A DNA stretch of 64,000 bases, taken from Arsenicibacter rosenii. GTDB taxonomy: Bacteria > Bacteroidota > Bacteroidia > Cytophagales > Spirosomataceae. The notes under the pieces were generated by a model that saw only the letters and a list, made by a program, of their open reading frames with translations, did not search any database and had not been told where the DNA came from. Below are positions 16,198 through 25,556 of this stretch, piece by piece. Within the stretch, counting starts at the first letter, position 1, and each line of letters begins with the position of its first letter. The translations under genes and the position numbers were made by a program. The stretch lies in contig NZ_MORL01000003.1 of the NCBI RefSeq assembly GCF_001870735.1, positions 62,001 through 126,000 of the forward strand. Direction: 5' to 3'.

Positions 16198-17085
16198 TCA
16201 GGCAACGTCGCAAATCTGGATACTTTGCTTCAGCGAGGCCAGCGGATCGCGCTTCGGCACAAATTCCTGACCGACAAATCCTTTATAGCCGGTATCGACA
16301 ATGGCCCGCATGATGGCCGGATAATTCAGCTCCTGCGTATCGTCGATTTCGGCGCGGCCCGGCACGCCGCCGGTATGGTAGTGCGCAAAATACGGGTGAT
16401 ATTTCTTGATGGTGGCAATCACGTCGCCTTCCATGATCTGCATATGATAGATGTCGTACAGCAGCTTCATTTTCTCTGAACCGACCTGCTTGCACAACTC
16501 CACGCCCCAGACCGTATGATCGCACTGGTAATCCTTGTGGTTTACCTTGCTGTTCAACAGCTCCATCACCATCGTGATGCCGTGTTTTTCGGCGGCGGGC
16601 ATCAGGCGTTTCAGCCCTTTTACCGCATTTTCCATACCTTGTTCGTCAGACATGCCCTTACGGTTGCCCGAAAAACAGATTACTTTATCATAGCCGGCCG
16701 CAACCAGCTTCGGAAAATGCTCTTCGTAGCTTTTCACCAGCTCATCGTGTAGCTCAGGGTTGTTGAACCCCTTTTCGATGCCCAGTCCGGCCCCCCACGG
16801 CAACGCACACGTCAGGCCATATTTTTTAATGGTCGGCCACTCAGCAGGGCCTTGCAGCTCCACCGATTTAATGCCCATGTCTTTGGCCGCTTTGCAGAGG
16901 TCATCGAGCGGAATTTTGCTGTAGCACCAGCGGGCCACCGAATGGTTAATTTTTCCGTTCAGCTCGGCACCGAGCGACTGCTGCGCTTCGGCAAAGGCGT
17001 CGGTAAGGGCGGCCGTGCCCGACAGAATAGCCGAGCCCGCGACCATGTTTTTGAGCGCAGAACGGCGTGAGGTGATTGACGACAT
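16198..17085 (-). CDS. Exported hydroxypyruvate isomerase-like TIM-barrel protein
   Basis: From ATG 17085, 295 residues. The N-terminus has a twin-arginine-type signal (S-RR-SALKNMVAGSAILSGTAAL), so it is probably exported folded by Tat; the 25 codons upstream overlap the preceding gene region and are not used. The rest is an AP-endonuclease-2/xylose-isomerase-like barrel: SVELQGPAEWP, TMVMELLNSKVNHKDYQCD, LLYDIYHMQIMEGD, AHYHTGGVPGRAEIDD and YKGFVGQEFVPKRDP resemble hydroxypyruvate isomerases. Last gene of the six-gene operon, 22 bases after the cytochrome gene. Substrate not known. Confidence 0.85.
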   Translation of the reverse strand: MSSITSRRSALKNMVAGSAILSGTAALTDAFAEAQQSLGAELNGKINHSVARWCYSKIPLDDLCKAAKDMGIKSVELQGPAEWPTIKKYGLTCALPWGAGLGIEKGFNNPELHDELVKSYEEHFPKLVAAGYDKVICFSGNRKGMSDEQGMENAVKGLKRLMPAAEKHGITMVMELLNSKVNHKDYQCDHTVWGVELCKQVGSEKMKLLYDIYHMQIMEGDVIATIKKYHPYFAHYHTGGVPGRAEIDDTQELNYPAIMRAIVDTGYKGFVGQEFVPKRDPLASLKQSIQICDVA

Positions 17086-17107
17086 ATAGGTTAACAGGGG
17101 TTGTTGG

Positions 17108-19804
17108 TTATTTCTTCTCTGATTTGGTCGCCATGTACAACGAATGTTTTTCGTTGCCACCCGACATCAAATACGCCATCAAATCGCTCAGTTCGCCCGG
17201 ATTCAGGCTGTTAATCAGCCCTGGCAACATAATTGATACGGTAGAATATTTGGTATTGACTACATCTTTCTTCGGAATCTTCCGCAGATAGTCGGCGGCA
17301 AACGGGTTCTGCGAAATCGAATAGCTGGTATTATCCTGGCTGATCAACCGCCCGAGCACCGACTGTCCATTCTTTAAGTAAAAAATGGTCGAAGCATACT
17401 GATCCGAAATGGCTTTATTGGGTTCAATAATAGCTTCCAGAATATCTTTTTTCGAGAAACGGGTACCCAGCTGTGTCAGATCAGGGCCTATATCACGGCC
17501 TTCGCCCCGAATCGTATGACAACGATTACAGACGACAGCGCCGAAAATCTGCTTACCCCGGTTAAAATCCGGATTCCGCATACTAGTGTCCAGCATGGCC
17601 AGTGCGTTTTCAACTTTCCAGCCACGCCCCGGGCCTTTCGGCGTATAATTGCCTGCCAGATCATTCCCCGACGAGGTCAGCAGGTCTTCGCCGGAAAGTT
17701 TGGCATATTGTGCCTGCTGCTCTTTCGGCACATTGGCCAGCGCCAGTTTCCGGGCGCGATCTACGAAACCGATGTAGCTATTACCACCCTGATACCTGAA
17801 CGCATTGGCAAACCACTTGAAATACGTCTCGCGCAGTTCTGGTGTCCAGCCGGTTTTCAAGCGGCTCAGCATGGTGGCATAATACGTCTGCTGGGCGGGT
17901 GGCACTTTCGCCAGCATATTTGCAATGTCCAGTCCGTATTGCGGGTTCCGAAGAATCAGGTCCGAAGAATTATTCGTCATTTCGCCGTTGACATTACCGC
18001 CGCCCGGCTCGTCTTTCAGCGCTAGTTGTGTCAGCGTTTTAGCCGCGATACCCGGCGCTTCCAGCGCAATCAGGAGCTTGCTCAGGCTGCGGTTCGGCAA
18101 GGCATTCTTTCCGGGGAAATACGGATTCAGGTACCCAATTACCTCATTACGCACAGCTCCGTCCGGAATACCCATCCGCAGAAACGTCAGCTCAAAGGCG
18201 CGCCACAAATCAATCTGCTGCGACTCGGTGAGCGCTTTTGCATTCACACCGGTCAGGGCTTTCAGCATCGCATCGCGCTGCGCCGGAGCGCCGTGGTGCG
18301 CCAGCGCAATCATGCCCTGAATTAATCGCTGCGGATCTTTTTCGGCCAGGGCCTTGTCTTGCCATGTCGCTACCGGCTGGTGCTCTACCGCCACACGGGC
18401 AGCATACCGCACAAACCGGTCTGGATGACTCAGGTTCGGCCATGCCTCGGTGAGCGCAGCCGGATTCGGCTCACCATGGTATTTCTCCAGCTTTGTCCGT
18501 AACTGATGCTCCGGCGTCGGGGCCGAAGCGACCGCTGCGGCGGTTGATTCACTGCCCTCGTAATACACCCGGTATAAGTCCGACTCCAGCCCCCGGCCAC
18601 CGGTCAGGAAATACATGGCGCCGTCGGGGCCGATGGCGCCGTCGGTCAGCGGCAGCGGCGAGCCGGAAATAAATTCTTCGCGCTCACCAACATACGATGC
18701 ACCCTGCGGCTTCATGCTGATGGCATAGATAATCCCGAAGCTCCAGTCAAACGCAAACAACGACTGCCGGTAGCGTTGCGGGAAGCGCGCATTCCGGCCC
18801 GACATCAGGTTGGTTGGCGAGCCCTGCCCGATATTCACCACCGGCGGCAGGTTATCCGGGAAAGCCGGTGTCCATTTGCCGTTACCGGTACGCCAGCCAA
18901 ACTCACTGCCGCTTGTAGCGTGGCAGATGCGCGTCGGCCGGTACCAGGGAAGGCCGAAATCCCACTCCATGTCAGAGTCGTAGGTAAACATATCCCCCGC
19001 TTCGTTGAAGGCAATATCGAACGGGTTCCGGAAACCGGCGCTGACCAGTTCCCACTTTTTGCCGAGGGAATCAATGTTGGCGATCCAGCCACCAGGCGCC
19101 ATCCGGTCGTTTGCGTGGCCGCGCGGGTCTTTAATCTGCGGGAACAGGTTGTCTTCTTTCCATACTTTCGGTAGCCGGTAGCTATCCATTTCCGGCACAT
19201 CGGTGTGGTTCCCGCAAATCACATAGATGGATTTTTTGTCGGGCGCCAGCACCACGCTGTGCGGGCCATGTTCGCCCTCGCCTTTTAAGGCTTTCAGGAG
19301 GGTAATTTTGTCAAACTGATCATCGCCGTCGGTATCCTGGAGCCGGTACAGGCCGCTACCCGTCGGAAACGTCTTATCGCTCCGGTGATTGACCATGACA
19401 TACAGGCTGTTGAAGGCCCATAACAGCCCCTGCGCGTAGCCGAGGCCGATTTTAGCTTTTGTGGTATCGCCGGGCTGAGGTTTGATATTGAGCGGCTCGA
19501 CCCTGGCCTGCCCCCCACCAATAGGCGGTATCGCCAGCCGGTATAAGCGGCCATACTGATCGGAGGCGATCATCCGGCCCTTAGCATCGAAGGTCATCGA
19601 TACCCAGGACCCTTGTTTGTTTTCGGATGGGCTGTAGAGGTGCTCGGCTTTGAAGCCCGGCAGTAATTTTAGTTTGTCGATTTTCGGATTGGGTGCCGGC
19701 GGCTGCGTTGTACCGGCATCCTGCATACGTACCCAGGCTGTCCCGAACAATACACAGCCCGACAGCGCAAGCACTAACTTGCTCAGCTTGAACGTTGAAA
19801 ACAT
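17108..19804 (-). CDS. Cytochrome c-containing sugar dehydrogenase-like protein
   Basis: 898 residues. A signal peptide (LSKLVLALSGCVLFGTAWV) leads into a beta-propeller domain (about 35-410) like soluble glucose dehydrogenases/membrane-bound dehydrogenases: GLYRLQDTDGDDQFDKITLL, GEHGPHSVVLAPDKKSIYV, GFRNPFDIAFNEAGDMF. A helical HEAT-like middle follows, and a C-terminal cytochrome c domain with C759-N-R-C762-H763 and a DLMAYLMSGG end. It should oxidise a sugar or polyol in the periplasm and pass electrons to the chain. Fifth gene of the operon; 40 bases after the dehydrogenase gene. Confidence 0.88.
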   Translation of the reverse strand: MFSTFKLSKLVLALSGCVLFGTAWVRMQDAGTTQPPAPNPKIDKLKLLPGFKAEHLYSPSENKQGSWVSMTFDAKGRMIASDQYGRLYRLAIPPIGGGQARVEPLNIKPQPGDTTKAKIGLGYAQGLLWAFNSLYVMVNHRSDKTFPTGSGLYRLQDTDGDDQFDKITLLKALKGEGEHGPHSVVLAPDKKSIYVICGNHTDVPEMDSYRLPKVWKEDNLFPQIKDPRGHANDRMAPGGWIANIDSLGKKWELVSAGFRNPFDIAFNEAGDMFTYDSDMEWDFGLPWYRPTRICHATSGSEFGWRTGNGKWTPAFPDNLPPVVNIGQGSPTNLMSGRNARFPQRYRQSLFAFDWSFGIIYAISMKPQGASYVGEREEFISGSPLPLTDGAIGPDGAMYFLTGGRGLESDLYRVYYEGSESTAAAVASAPTPEHQLRTKLEKYHGEPNPAALTEAWPNLSHPDRFVRYAARVAVEHQPVATWQDKALAEKDPQRLIQGMIALAHHGAPAQRDAMLKALTGVNAKALTESQQIDLWRAFELTFLRMGIPDGAVRNEVIGYLNPYFPGKNALPNRSLSKLLIALEAPGIAAKTLTQLALKDEPGGGNVNGEMTNNSSDLILRNPQYGLDIANMLAKVPPAQQTYYATMLSRLKTGWTPELRETYFKWFANAFRYQGGNSYIGFVDRARKLALANVPKEQQAQYAKLSGEDLLTSSGNDLAGNYTPKGPGRGWKVENALAMLDTSMRNPDFNRGKQIFGAVVCNRCHTIRGEGRDIGPDLTQLGTRFSKKDILEAIIEPNKAISDQYASTIFYLKNGQSVLGRLISQDNTSYSISQNPFAADYLRKIPKKDVVNTKYSTVSIMLPGLINSLNPGELSDLMAYLMSGGNEKHSLYMATKSEKK

Positions 19805-19844
19805 AAAACAAGGTTAAATAAAAGGTTTAGGAGAAGCTAACGCC

Positions 19845-20801
19845 TTACAGACCGAGCGCTACGCGGTTGAACACACTTTCCGGCGCGGGAGCTTCACCGG
19901 CCAGGAATGTCAGTACGTTTTGCACGGTGTACATACACATAGTACGATAGGTAGTCGCGGTCAGGCTACCCACGTGTGCCGTAATCATGGTTTTCGGGTG
20001 CCGGGAGAGCAGATCGTCGGCGGCAGGCGGTTCTTCGGACAGCACGTCGGCCCCGAAGCCTGCCAGGTTACCCTGATTCAGTGCGTTCAGCAACGCCTGC
20101 TCATCGATTAATCCGCCCCGGGCGGTGTTTATCAGGAAAGCACCTGGCTTCAGCAGTGCCAGCCGGTCAGCATTCAGCAGTTGATCGGTTTCGGGCGTCA
20201 AAGGCAGATGCAGACTGATCACATCGGCCTTCGCCAGCAGCTCTTCCAGCGGCAACGCCTGATAACTCACCGACGGATTGGGGTTCAGATCCCAGTAAAC
20301 GACCTGCATGCCAAAGGCTTCGGCCAGCCGGGCTACGCGCCGGCCAATGTTGCCCAATCCCAGAATACCCAGCGTTTTGCCCGTCAGCTCGTCACCGCTG
20401 TACTGGTTCCGTCCGTTCCAGTTACCGGCCCGCACCTGCGATACAGAGTTGTACATATTCCGGACCAGCATCAGCATCAGCGACATCGCATGTTCGGCAA
20501 TCGTGGCGGCGTTGGCACCGGGTGCATTAATCACCCGGATACCACGCGCTGTTGCCGCCTGTACATCCACATTGTCGAGTCCGACTCCGCAGCGGGCTAC
20601 CACTTCGAGCGCGGGGCAGGCATCCAGCAATGCCTGGTTTACCTGCCCTTTACCCCGCGTGATAACCGCGTGAATCGTCTCCTGTTGTACTATATCTGCC
20701 AATGGCCGTTCGCCATACGCCGTCAGCACCCGCACATTGTCATGCAGCAGGGCATCGGCGTCTTCGGCTACGGTTTCGAGCAGCAAAACAGTTTTCAGCA
20801 T
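19845..20801 (-). CDS. D-isomer-specific 2-hydroxyacid dehydrogenase
   Basis: 318 residues. The NAD-binding domain carries GKTLGILGLGNIGRRVARLAEAFGM (the Rossmann G-x-G-x-x-G), and the catalytic Arg/Glu/His set fits ARCGVGLDNVDV, GGLIDEQALLNALNQG and MITAHVGSLTATTYR. It resembles phosphoglycerate dehydrogenase without the regulatory C-terminal domain. In this operon it probably reduces or oxidises a 2-keto/2-hydroxy acid made by the enolase-superfamily enzyme. It begins 2 bases after the VOC gene, implying translational coupling. Confidence 0.92.
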   Translation of the reverse strand: MLKTVLLLETVAEDADALLHDNVRVLTAYGERPLADIVQQETIHAVITRGKGQVNQALLDACPALEVVARCGVGLDNVDVQAATARGIRVINAPGANAATIAEHAMSLMLMLVRNMYNSVSQVRAGNWNGRNQYSGDELTGKTLGILGLGNIGRRVARLAEAFGMQVVYWDLNPNPSVSYQALPLEELLAKADVISLHLPLTPETDQLLNADRLALLKPGAFLINTARGGLIDEQALLNALNQGNLAGFGADVLSEEPPAADDLLSRHPKTMITAHVGSLTATTYRTMCMYTVQNVLTFLAGEAPAPESVFNRVALGL

Positions 20802-20803
20802 GG

Positions 20804-21289
20804 TTACTCGTGATACAGCGTCGCGTTTTCGGAACGTTCGCCCCGGAAGTCATTCCGGTTCGACACATAGAGACCATCGGCATACAGTTCATCGTCAAAA
20901 ATCGCCGGATCGGGCTCGTAGGTCGGGCTCGACGAAATTTCGACGAGGTTACCAGACGGGTCGCGGACGAACATCTGCATGGCACCGTCCGGCAACCGGC
21001 GTACCTTGCCCCAGGGCGTAATATCGACCACACCCAGTTCTTTCATGCGCCAGAAAATCGGGTTAAAGTCATCGACCTGCACACAGATATGGCCCCGGAA
21101 CGACGTTGTATCTTCCCATTCCGAGATATGCAGTTGCTGCGTCTCGTTGAATTTGAAGAACATAACCGGGTAATCGAACTTAAACGCCGGAAGAATTTCC
21201 AGACCCAGTTCGTTGGCGTAAAACTCGCCGGCTTTCTCGAGGTTGTCCACGATCAGCGTTACGTGATTGATGCGAATGGCTCTTGCCAT
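20804..21289 (-). CDS. VOC (glyoxalase/dioxygenase superfamily) protein
   Basis: 161 residues with a classic beta-alpha-beta-beta-beta start (IRINHVTLIVDNLEKAGEFYANELGLE), a metal-site candidate His in NHVTLIV, QLHISEWE, and a C-terminal half with MQMFVRDPSGNLVEISS. VOC proteins bind a divalent metal and act as isomerases, lyases or dioxygenases. Its place between an enolase-superfamily gene (33-base gap) and a dehydrogenase gene (2-base gap) suggests an isomerase or lactone step. The actual reaction is unknown. Confidence 0.9.
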   Translation of the reverse strand: MARAIRINHVTLIVDNLEKAGEFYANELGLEILPAFKFDYPVMFFKFNETQQLHISEWEDTTSFRGHICVQVDDFNPIFWRMKELGVVDITPWGKVRRLPDGAMQMFVRDPSGNLVEISSSPTYEPDPAIFDDELYADGLYVSNRNDFRGERSENATLYHE

Positions 21290-21322
21290 GATTGAAAGAG
21301 GTTTTGGTTGTTTAGGGTTTAC

Positions 21323-22489
21323 TCAAATCTTCTGGCTGAATTCTTTCACAAATTCCCAGTTCGGGGTAACACCGAGGCCGGGGGCCGTTGGTGCCTCAAG
21401 TTGGCCGTCCGTTACGGTAATCTGTTCTTTCACCAGCTCATACATCATCGGGTTGCCGCCCAGCGAGAACTCGACAATAGTGGCGGCCGGTGCAGCAAAC
21501 GCCATGTGGACACCCGCCATAAACGAGAATGCGGAACCCCAGCAGTGCGGCGCCAGTTCGAGCTGGTGCGTCCGGGCCAGATGAGCAACCCGCATGGCTT
21601 CAGAAATACCACCGATAATGGCCGAATCGGGCTGCACCACATCCAGCGCCCGTACTTCGATCAGGTCACGGATGTCAAAACAAGTATACTCACTTTCGCC
21701 CGCTGCAATCGGAATCGATGTCGATGCCCGTACCTCGGCCGTTCCGTGGCGGTTGTCAGGGCTGATCGGCTCTTCAAACCAGTAAAGGTTACAGTCTTCC
21801 ACGCCACGGCAAAACTGTTTAGCTTCCGGCACACTGTATGTGCCGTGCGCATCGGCCATCAGTTTAATGCCATCGCCCAGTGCTTCGCGGGCCGCCCGGA
21901 CGCGGTCAATGCTGGCCTGAACGGTTTCGTCCATCACGCCAACCCGCATTTTCACGCCTTTAAAGCCTTTAGAAACATAGCCGTTGAGCTGCTCGCCGAT
22001 CTTCTCCACACCGGCCCAGCCACCGCTGGCATAGGCCGGCATCTGATCGCGGCAGGCACCGCCCAGCAAATCGACCACCGGTACACCCAGCGCCTTGCCT
22101 TTAATATCCCATAGTGCCGTATCCACACCGCTGAGAGCCGAAATGGTTATTCCGCGCCGACCTAGTACCGGAAATCCGCGGCCGCGTTTCAGGGCATAAT
22201 GGTCGCGGGTGCCGTTATAGACAATCTCCCAGATGCGGGAAATATGGCGCGCATCCTGACCGATCAGCAGCGGCCTGATTTCGTTTTCGATGCAGCTGAC
22301 AATCGACGCACACACGCCCGACGAACCTACCGCTGCCTTGGCCTCGCCGAACCCTTGTAAACCGGAATCGGTCGTAACGACCACCAGCGTCATATCGAAG
22401 TTCGTCAGCAGGCCGTAATCCGACGCGTGCTGTTTTTCTTTCGGGATCGGGCACCGCAGCCAGAAGGCTTCAACGTTTGTAATTTTCAT
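21323..22489 (-). CDS. Mandelate racemase/muconate lactonizing enzyme family protein
   Basis: 388 residues, enolase superfamily. After the N-terminal capping domain (ITNVEAFWLRCPIPKEKQ) the barrel shows a K-M-R motif in GFKGVKMRVGVMD, metal ligands in LMADAHGTYS, YWFEEPISPDN and IAAGESEYTCF, and a barrel-strand-seven histidine in LAPHCWGSAFS. This set fits acid-sugar dehydratases of the mandelate racemase subgroup (lysine/arginine plus histidine as bases). Predicted role: dehydration of an aldonic or aldaric acid to a 2-keto-3-deoxy acid. Which sugar cannot be read from sequence alone. Confidence 0.92.
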   Translation of the reverse strand: MKITNVEAFWLRCPIPKEKQHASDYGLLTNFDMTLVVVTTDSGLQGFGEAKAAVGSSGVCASIVSCIENEIRPLLIGQDARHISRIWEIVYNGTRDHYALKRGRGFPVLGRRGITISALSGVDTALWDIKGKALGVPVVDLLGGACRDQMPAYASGGWAGVEKIGEQLNGYVSKGFKGVKMRVGVMDETVQASIDRVRAAREALGDGIKLMADAHGTYSVPEAKQFCRGVEDCNLYWFEEPISPDNRHGTAEVRASTSIPIAAGESEYTCFDIRDLIEVRALDVVQPDSAIIGGISEAMRVAHLARTHQLELAPHCWGSAFSFMAGVHMAFAAPAATIVEFSLGGNPMMYELVKEQITVTDGQLEAPTAPGLGVTPNWEFVKEFSQKI

Positions 22490-22511
22490 TTATAAACTGG
22501 CAATGAGATGA

Positions 22512-23396
22512 TTAAATTAAAGGCAGTAGTGTTTCGGCCGACTTACGGGTGAGCATGGTGTAAAACTCTTCGGTCACCGAGGAGCTGCCGTGGTCTTCGA
22601 GGAATTTCTTTTGCTCCGCACTCAGGTCTTCCGGATTTTCGTCGATTGAATTTGGATACGGGTTGGCGGGTGTACGGTCGAGCGGTGCGCAGAACTCCAC
22701 GGAAAGCACGTCGTCGTAACCGATTTCCTGGAGTGTACCGATGATTTTCGGCCAGTTCAGCGTGCCCATGCCCGGCGCCATGCGGTTGCTGTCGGCCACG
22801 TGGAAGCCAACCAACCGCCCCTTCGCCCGGCGGATGGCGGCAAACATATCGTCTTCTTCGATATTCATATGGAAGGTATCGAGGCAAACCCCGCAGCGCG
22901 GCCCTACCTCTTTCGCCAGCGCCAGCGCCTGATCGCCCCGGTTGACAAAATAGGTCTCAAAGCGGTTGATCGGCTCAATACCCAGCAGAATATCCACCGA
23001 TTCGGCGTATTCGTAGATCTGCTTCATACCATCGACGGCCCACTTCCATTCATCGTCCGGGCGACCATCCGGCACAATTTTACCGACCGTGCCCGGCACG
23101 ACCGACACCATATGTCCGTCCAGTTCTTTCACCATCGTTACAACATCCTTGATATACTGCACCGATTTGGCGCGCTGGGCAGGGTCTTTGGCCAGCAGGT
23201 TACGGTCTTCAAGCATCAGCGTTACCGAACCCCAGCAGGTCATGCCCACTTCTTTCAGCAGTGCACCAATTTTTTTTGTATCATAAAGGGATGGTTCTCC
23301 CTGAATTTCAAGTTTTGTATAGCCAAGCTGTGCAATACGGCGGATGGTTTTTTCAACGGGTTCGGCCCGCATCCAGTTGTGAATGGAAAGCTCCAT
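22512..23396 (-). CDS. Sugar phosphate isomerase/epimerase (TIM barrel)
   Basis: 294 residues, cytosolic (no signal peptide), AP-endonuclease-2 fold. MELSIHNWMRAEPVEKTIRR starts the barrel; metal-ligand segments include ILLGIEPINRFETYFVNRGD, CLDTFHMNIEEDD, GRLVGFHVADSNRMAPGMG and VLSVEFCAPLD, giving the usual E-D-H-E set of this family. It resembles D-tagatose 3-epimerase/hydroxypyruvate isomerase relatives. First gene of the six-gene operon; the AraC gene 122 bases upstream is on the same strand. Confidence 0.9.
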   Translation of the reverse strand: MELSIHNWMRAEPVEKTIRRIAQLGYTKLEIQGEPSLYDTKKIGALLKEVGMTCWGSVTLMLEDRNLLAKDPAQRAKSVQYIKDVVTMVKELDGHMVSVVPGTVGKIVPDGRPDDEWKWAVDGMKQIYEYAESVDILLGIEPINRFETYFVNRGDQALALAKEVGPRCGVCLDTFHMNIEEDDMFAAIRRAKGRLVGFHVADSNRMAPGMGTLNWPKIIGTLQEIGYDDVLSVEFCAPLDRTPANPYPNSIDENPEDLSAEQKKFLEDHGSSSVTEEFYTMLTRKSAETLLPLI

Positions 23397-23517
23397 AAGT
23401 GCGAAAATCGTTTGTAAGTTTTAGGGTATTCAGCCGATACCGACCTGTGGGTCTCAAAGCATATACTCCCATAAGACAGAGAGATACCATTTTTAACGCA
23501 CAAACGCTATTTTTTAC

Positions 23518-24501
23518 CTAAACGGCCCTGATCTGGCTGGGCGGGATGCCGTATTTTTTGCGGAAGGCCGTGGTAAAATGGGCGGGATGCTGGTAGCCGA
23601 TCTGATAAGCCACTTCACTCACAGAGAGTTGTTGCTGCATCAGTAACCGGTATCCGACATCAAGCCGGTAATTCAGCACCCAGTCGTATACACTCGTCCC
23701 GTAGGCCTCCCGAAAGCCTTTCTTTAGTTTAAATTCGTTCAGCCCGACCAGCCGGCTCAGGGCCGATAAGGTAGGTGGCCGGGTAAACTCGCGCTGCAGA
23801 ATCCGGCGTACCTCTTCCAGTTTATCCAGGTCGGTTACGGTGGCAGGAGTGCGGCTGCCGAACGTGTCCAGTTCCTGAAACTGTTTTAGTTGCAGCGCCA
23901 GTAGTTCCATCACCTTGGCTTCCAGAAACAGCTTCAACAGACAGCCCGAAAGCGATACGTCAACTAGTTGCATCAGAACAGTGTGCAGCGCCGCCAGGAC
24001 CGGTAAGCCGTTCGGAATCAACTGCATCGGCTGCTTTTCCGTAACGTGCTGTGCCAGCGTCACCAGCGGATCTCCGTATGTTTCTGCCAGGGAAAGGAGC
24101 AGATCCTGATGCCAGCGTACACTGACAAACTGAAGCAGACTATCCGCCGGCACCTCCATCGATAACTCCCCCGATGGTTCATGAAACAGGGTATGCTGCC
24201 CCGATCCACAGACGATGCAGGGCGTTTGATCAGGCTTGACTGAACGCAACTCCCCCGATAAGGCAAAAAACATATCCAGATGGCCGGCACCGTTCGTAAA
24301 CCGCACCTGCACCGGTTCAGCACAGACAACCCGTGCCCATCGGATACAAAGTTTTCCGGGGATGAGTACTTCATGCAGCGCCCTGCCCTGCTCGTTGTCA
24401 ACCTCGGCCCACCTTACCTCCGGCAGACTAATCCGGTCAAGGGAATGATCATGGATAATGAGCTGCTGTATTCCGTCGCGTTGAGTACGTGTAAAAGGCA
24501 T
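23518..24501 (-). CDS. AraC-family regulator, presumably of heme uptake
   Basis: From ATG 24501, 327 residues: an effector-sensing N-terminal part and a C-terminal pair of helix-turn-helices (LSRLVGLNEFKLKKGFREAYG and VSEVAYQIGYQHPAHFTTAFRKKYG). The layout and its divergent neighbour hmuT resemble PchR-type regulators of iron acquisition. The frame is open to ATG 24633, but those 44 codons are Arg-rich, unlike the family and overlap the operator, so I use the internal start. Alternatively it controls the operon downstream at 23396. Confidence 0.85.
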   Translation of the reverse strand: MPFTRTQRDGIQQLIIHDHSLDRISLPEVRWAEVDNEQGRALHEVLIPGKLCIRWARVVCAEPVQVRFTNGAGHLDMFFALSGELRSVKPDQTPCIVCGSGQHTLFHEPSGELSMEVPADSLLQFVSVRWHQDLLLSLAETYGDPLVTLAQHVTEKQPMQLIPNGLPVLAALHTVLMQLVDVSLSGCLLKLFLEAKVMELLALQLKQFQELDTFGSRTPATVTDLDKLEEVRRILQREFTRPPTLSALSRLVGLNEFKLKKGFREAYGTSVYDWVLNYRLDVGYRLLMQQQLSVSEVAYQIGYQHPAHFTTAFRKKYGIPPSQIRAV

Positions 24502-24632
24502 AATGGTCTGATTAATCCGGCGCTCCCGCCCCGGTGTTGTGTTCAGGGCCGGAAACCGGCGCTCCCGATTTCGTAGGTAATAATCCGCTTTGCGTAAGTC
24601 ACGGAAAACGATTCCGCGATTACTTTGCAACA

Positions 24633-24655
24633 TTATTTAAAATTAATCTAAATAA
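24633..24655. promoter_or_regulatory. Palindromic operator candidate in the hmu/araC divergent region
   Basis: TTATTTA (24633-24639) and TAAATAA (24649-24655) form an inverted repeat with a 9-base AT spacer; the core TTTAAAATTAATCTAAA is near-palindromic. It lies 24 bases before the hmuT ATG. AT-rich palindromes of this size next to iron genes are often bound by Fur- or DtxR-type repressors; which protein binds here is unknown. Confidence 0.45.
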
Positions 24656-24678
24656 CAATAAGTAAGTATAAAAAGCGG

Positions 24679-25551
24679 ATGATCAACAGACAGACAGCTA
24701 ACCTATTGGTAGTCATTACGGCTTTAACAATCTGGTGCCAACAGGCATGGGCACAGGCCAAACCGGACCGGATTGTTTCCCTCAACGGAACGGTAACCGA
24801 AATCCTTTGCGGCCTTGGCCTGCAAACACAAATTGTGGGCGTTGATGTCACGAGCACCTATCCGGCAGCGATGGAAAAGGTCGCCAAAGTCGGCCACAAC
24901 CGGAACATTGGTGCCGAAGCCGTACTGGCGCTGCAACCAACGCTGATTGTCGGTACGAAAAGCGCAACCGGCATGGACATCAAACCCGAACTGATCCGGC
25001 AGTTTCAGCAGGCGGGTGTTAAGACGCTGTTTTTTGAACAGACACACAGCGTGGCGGGCGCGAAAAAACTGATTCAGGACGTGGGTGCGGCCTTTCGTAA
25101 ACCGGGGCCCGCTGCGGCGCTCGTGCGTAAACTCGACGCCGATCTGGCCCGTGTGCAGAAACCGGCGAAGGCCAAAAAAGTCCTGTTCATCTACGCCCGC
25201 GGCGCCGGAAACATGATGGTGGCCGGCGAGCATACCCCTGTCGACCAACTGATTACCCTTGCCGGCGGACAAAATGCCGTAAGCGGTTTTGATAGTTTCA
25301 AACCGCTTACGGCCGAAGCGCTCGTCAGTGCCAACCCGGATGTGATTCTGCTGTTTAGCAGCGGATTAGAAAGTCTCGGGGGCATGTCGGGTCTGCTGAA
25401 CGTGCCGGGGGTAGCCCAGACCAATGCCGGGCGCAACAAAGCCGTCATCGAAATGGACGGACAACTTATGACCGGCTTCAGTCCGCGGCTTGGCCTTGCG
25501 GTTCAGGAGCTTAGCCGGAAACTCAACGATTCAGTGCTTACAGTCCATTAA
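24679..25551 (+). CDS. hmuT: Heme ABC transporter, substrate-binding protein
   Basis: 290 residues. A signal peptide ends about WCQQAWAQ. The class III binding-protein fold has RIVSLNGTVTEILCGLGL, GVDVTSTYPAAMEKVAKVG, ILALQ-type AVLALQPTLIVG and GMSGLLNVPGVAQTNAGRNKA, matching HmuT/PhuT heme-binding proteins. It would carry heme across the periplasm to HmuUV. The order T-U-V-S then receptor and HmuY supports the heme assignment over cobalamin or siderophore. First gene of a six-gene operon with gaps of 5, -4, 5, 4 and 28 bases. Confidence 0.92.
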   Translation: MINRQTANLLVVITALTIWCQQAWAQAKPDRIVSLNGTVTEILCGLGLQTQIVGVDVTSTYPAAMEKVAKVGHNRNIGAEAVLALQPTLIVGTKSATGMDIKPELIRQFQQAGVKTLFFEQTHSVAGAKKLIQDVGAAFRKPGPAAALVRKLDADLARVQKPAKAKKVLFIYARGAGNMMVAGEHTPVDQLITLAGGQNAVSGFDSFKPLTAEALVSANPDVILLFSSGLESLGGMSGLLNVPGVAQTNAGRNKAVIEMDGQLMTGFSPRLGLAVQELSRKLNDSVLTVH

Positions 25552-25556
25552 TCCGT

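Noticed and set aside
21308-22114. 268-codon plus-strand frame opposite the enolase-superfamily gene
   Set aside because: Antisense shadow without signal or domain.
24502-24633. 44-codon extension of the AraC gene
   Set aside because: Arg-rich, unlike the family, and would place the operator inside the coding start.
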